Part shown: in pieces, positions 4,520 to 5,406 of the stretch
Layout: each line of letters opens with the position of its first letter
How positions within the stretch are numbered: position 1 is the stretch's first letter
Assembly (NCBI GenBank): GCA_946481615.1
Contig: CAMLOR010000235.1
Location: 1 to 5,406 of the forward strand
Source of the DNA: an uncultured Aquimonas sp.
GTDB taxonomy: Bacteria > Pseudomonadota > Gammaproteobacteria > Xanthomonadales > Xanthomonadaceae
Direction: 5' to 3'
DNA length: 5,406 nt
Program-made: the position numbers and the translations under genes
Notes under the pieces: model-generated
The model's input: the letters and a program-made list of their open reading frames with translations, nothing else
What the model was told of the DNA's origin: nothing
Database searches by the model: none

Positions 4520-4549
4520 TTGCGTGGCCGGTGCCCGGGCGGCGAGAAT
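4520..4549 (+). promoter_or_regulatory. Possible aceF promoter
   Basis: TTGCGT (4520-4525) and GAGAAT (4544-4549) are separated by 18 bp and match the sigma-70 boxes at 3 and 4 of 6 positions. A start near 4556 would give a leader of about 22 nt before the ATG. The boxes are weak, and this is the best candidate I can see. Confidence 0.3.
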
Positions 4550-4567
4550 AGGCGTCTGCCCGAGGCG

Positions 4568-4572
4568 AGGAG
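4568..4572 (+). promoter_or_regulatory. Ribosome binding site of aceF
   Basis: AGGAG lies 5 nt before the ATG at 4578 and supports that start, which opens directly into the lipoyl domain. Confidence 0.85.
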
Positions 4573-4577
4573 AATCC

Positions 4578-5406
4578 ATGGCCGCGAAAGAAGCGCGCGT
4601 TCCCGATATCGGGAATTACACGGACGTGCCGGTGATCGAGTTGCTGGTCGCCGTCGGCGACACCGTGAAGGCCGATCAGGGCCTGGTCACGCTCGAATCG
4701 GACAAGGCCACGATGGAAGTGCCCGCGCCGTTCGCCGGCGTGGTGAAGGAATTGAAGGTCAAGGTGGGCGACTCGCTGTCGGAAGGCAGCGTGGTGGCGA
4801 TCATCGAGGAAGCGGCGGGCGGCGAATCCGCGCCTGCGCCCAAGGCCGCCGAACCGGCGAAACCCGCCGAAGCCGCGAAACCGGCGGAGCCTGCGAAGCC
4901 GGCACCGACACGGGAACTGCCGCAGGGCACCTCGCCGGCGGAAACCGCGCGGGCCGCCGCATCTGCAACCAACGAGGATGCGCCGCGCGCCGCGCTTTCC
5001 GATGCCGTGGGCGTCGACCCCGAAGCCGCCGGGCCGCGCACGCCACCGGTGGCCTTCGATGCCGATGCGGTGCGTCCGTCCAGCGTCCCGCACGCGAGCC
5101 CGGCCATCCGCCTGTTCGCGCGCGAGCTGGGCGTGGATCTTTCGAAAGTGCAGGGCGCAGGCCGCAAGGGCCGCATCACGCGCGAAGACGTGCAGAACTA
5201 CGTGAAGCAGGCGCTGGCCGGCGGCGCGGCGCCCGGCGCCAAACCCGCGGCCGGCGGCGGCGCAGGCCTCAACCTGCTGCCGTGGCCGAACGTCGACTTC
5301 GCGAAGTTCGGCGAGGTGGAGACCGCGCCGCTGTCGCGCATCAAGAAGATTTCCGGCGCCAACCTCGCGCGCAACTGGGTGATGATCCCGCACGTCACGC
5401 AGTTCG
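4578..5406 (+). CDS. aceF: Pyruvate dehydrogenase E2, dihydrolipoyl acetyltransferase (3' end outside the window)
   Basis: The first 276 residues of the cytoplasmic E2 core, which transfers the acetyl group from lipoyl-lysine to CoA to make acetyl-CoA. Residues 1-80 are one lipoyl (biotinyl-lipoyl) domain: it opens 'VPDIGNYTDVPVIELLV' and has the lipoylation motif 'ESDKATMEVP' with K43 as the modified Lys. A flexible Ala/Pro/Lys/Glu-rich linker follows (about 80-169), then the E1/E3-binding domain (about 170-209, 'ASPAIRLFARELGVDLSKVQGAGRKGRITREDV'). A second Ala/Gly linker leads into the catalytic domain from about 240 ('VETAPLSRIKKISGANLARNWVMIPHVTQF'). The PDIG-YTDVPVIE opening fits E2 of pyruvate dehydrogenase rather than the 2-oxoglutarate enzyme (SucB). 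There is one lipoyl domain, against three in E. coli AceF. No aceE lies directly upstream; the gene has its own leader and is divergent from the small exported-protein gene. Confidence 0.95.
   Translation, partial: MAAKEARVPDIGNYTDVPVIELLVAVGDTVKADQGLVTLESDKATMEVPAPFAGVVKELKVKVGDSLSEGSVVAIIEEAAGGESAPAPKAAEPAKPAEAAKPAEPAKPAPTRELPQGTSPAETARAAASATNEDAPRAALSDAVGVDPEAAGPRTPPVAFDADAVRPSSVPHASPAIRLFARELGVDLSKVQGAGRKGRITREDVQNYVKQALAGGAAPGAKPAAGGGAGLNLLPWPNVDFAKFGEVETAPLSRIKKISGANLARNWVMIPHVTQF
4845..4912 (+). repeat. Ala-Pro-Lys-Glu repeats coding for the E2 swinging linker
   Basis: Degenerate tandem units coding for 'AEPAKPAEAAKPAEPAKP' make up the core of the linker after the lipoyl domain. Such Ala/Pro linkers let the lipoyl arm reach the E1, E2 and E3 active sites. 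The unit number can vary between strains through repeat slippage. Confidence 0.6.

Noticed and set aside
4359..5393. Long - strand ORF (344 codons) opposite aceF
   Set aside because: It is Arg/Gly/His-rich low-complexity sequence antisense to an unmistakable E2 gene.

Overview
This 5.4 kb window is GC-rich chromosomal DNA, most likely from a gammaproteobacterium of the Xanthomonadales/Lysobacteraceae type. The inference rests on the mix of genes: a periplasmic YggN-like (DUF2884) protein, a 4-TM LytS/AlgZ-type histidine kinase, and a pyruvate dehydrogenase E2 gene with a single N-terminal lipoyl domain that is not directly preceded by aceE. It was made from reading the sequence only, without a database search.

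Layout, left to right. (1) A strong intrinsic terminator closes an unseen upstream gene (about 16-50). (2) A + strand gene for an exported DUF2884/YggN-like protein (117-860) is followed by a long hairpin (871-905). (3) A - strand intrinsic terminator (914-958) lies next to the 3' part of a small - strand gene. (4) That small gene is split by a complete IS3-family element (about 1124-2282). The element has orfA, orfB, an A7 frameshift site, 24-bp imperfect terminal inverted repeats and an AGATC flanking direct repeat. Removing the element plus one repeat copy joins the two halves in frame into a 72-codon ORF for a small hydrophobic protein. (5) The 5' part of the small gene lies downstream of, and on the same strand as, a LytS/AlgZ-like sensor kinase gene (2486-3604, -). 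Before the insertion, kinase, small protein gene and terminator probably formed one unit. (6) A gene-free, palindrome- and GATC-rich stretch (3605-3982) follows. (7) A - strand gene (3983-4279) encodes a 98-aa exported protein of unknown function. About 45 bp upstream of its start codon is an exact match to the sigma-54 (RpoN) promoter consensus. (8) A divergent intergenic region carries three dyad symmetries. (9) The start of aceF/pdhB (4578 to the window end, +) encodes the E2 acetyltransferase of pyruvate dehydrogenase and runs off the window.

The observations most worth following up are the apparently recent IS disruption of a small gene that can be rebuilt exactly, and the sigma-54-driven small secreted protein next to aceF. 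No CRISPR array, tRNA, rRNA or phage module is visible.
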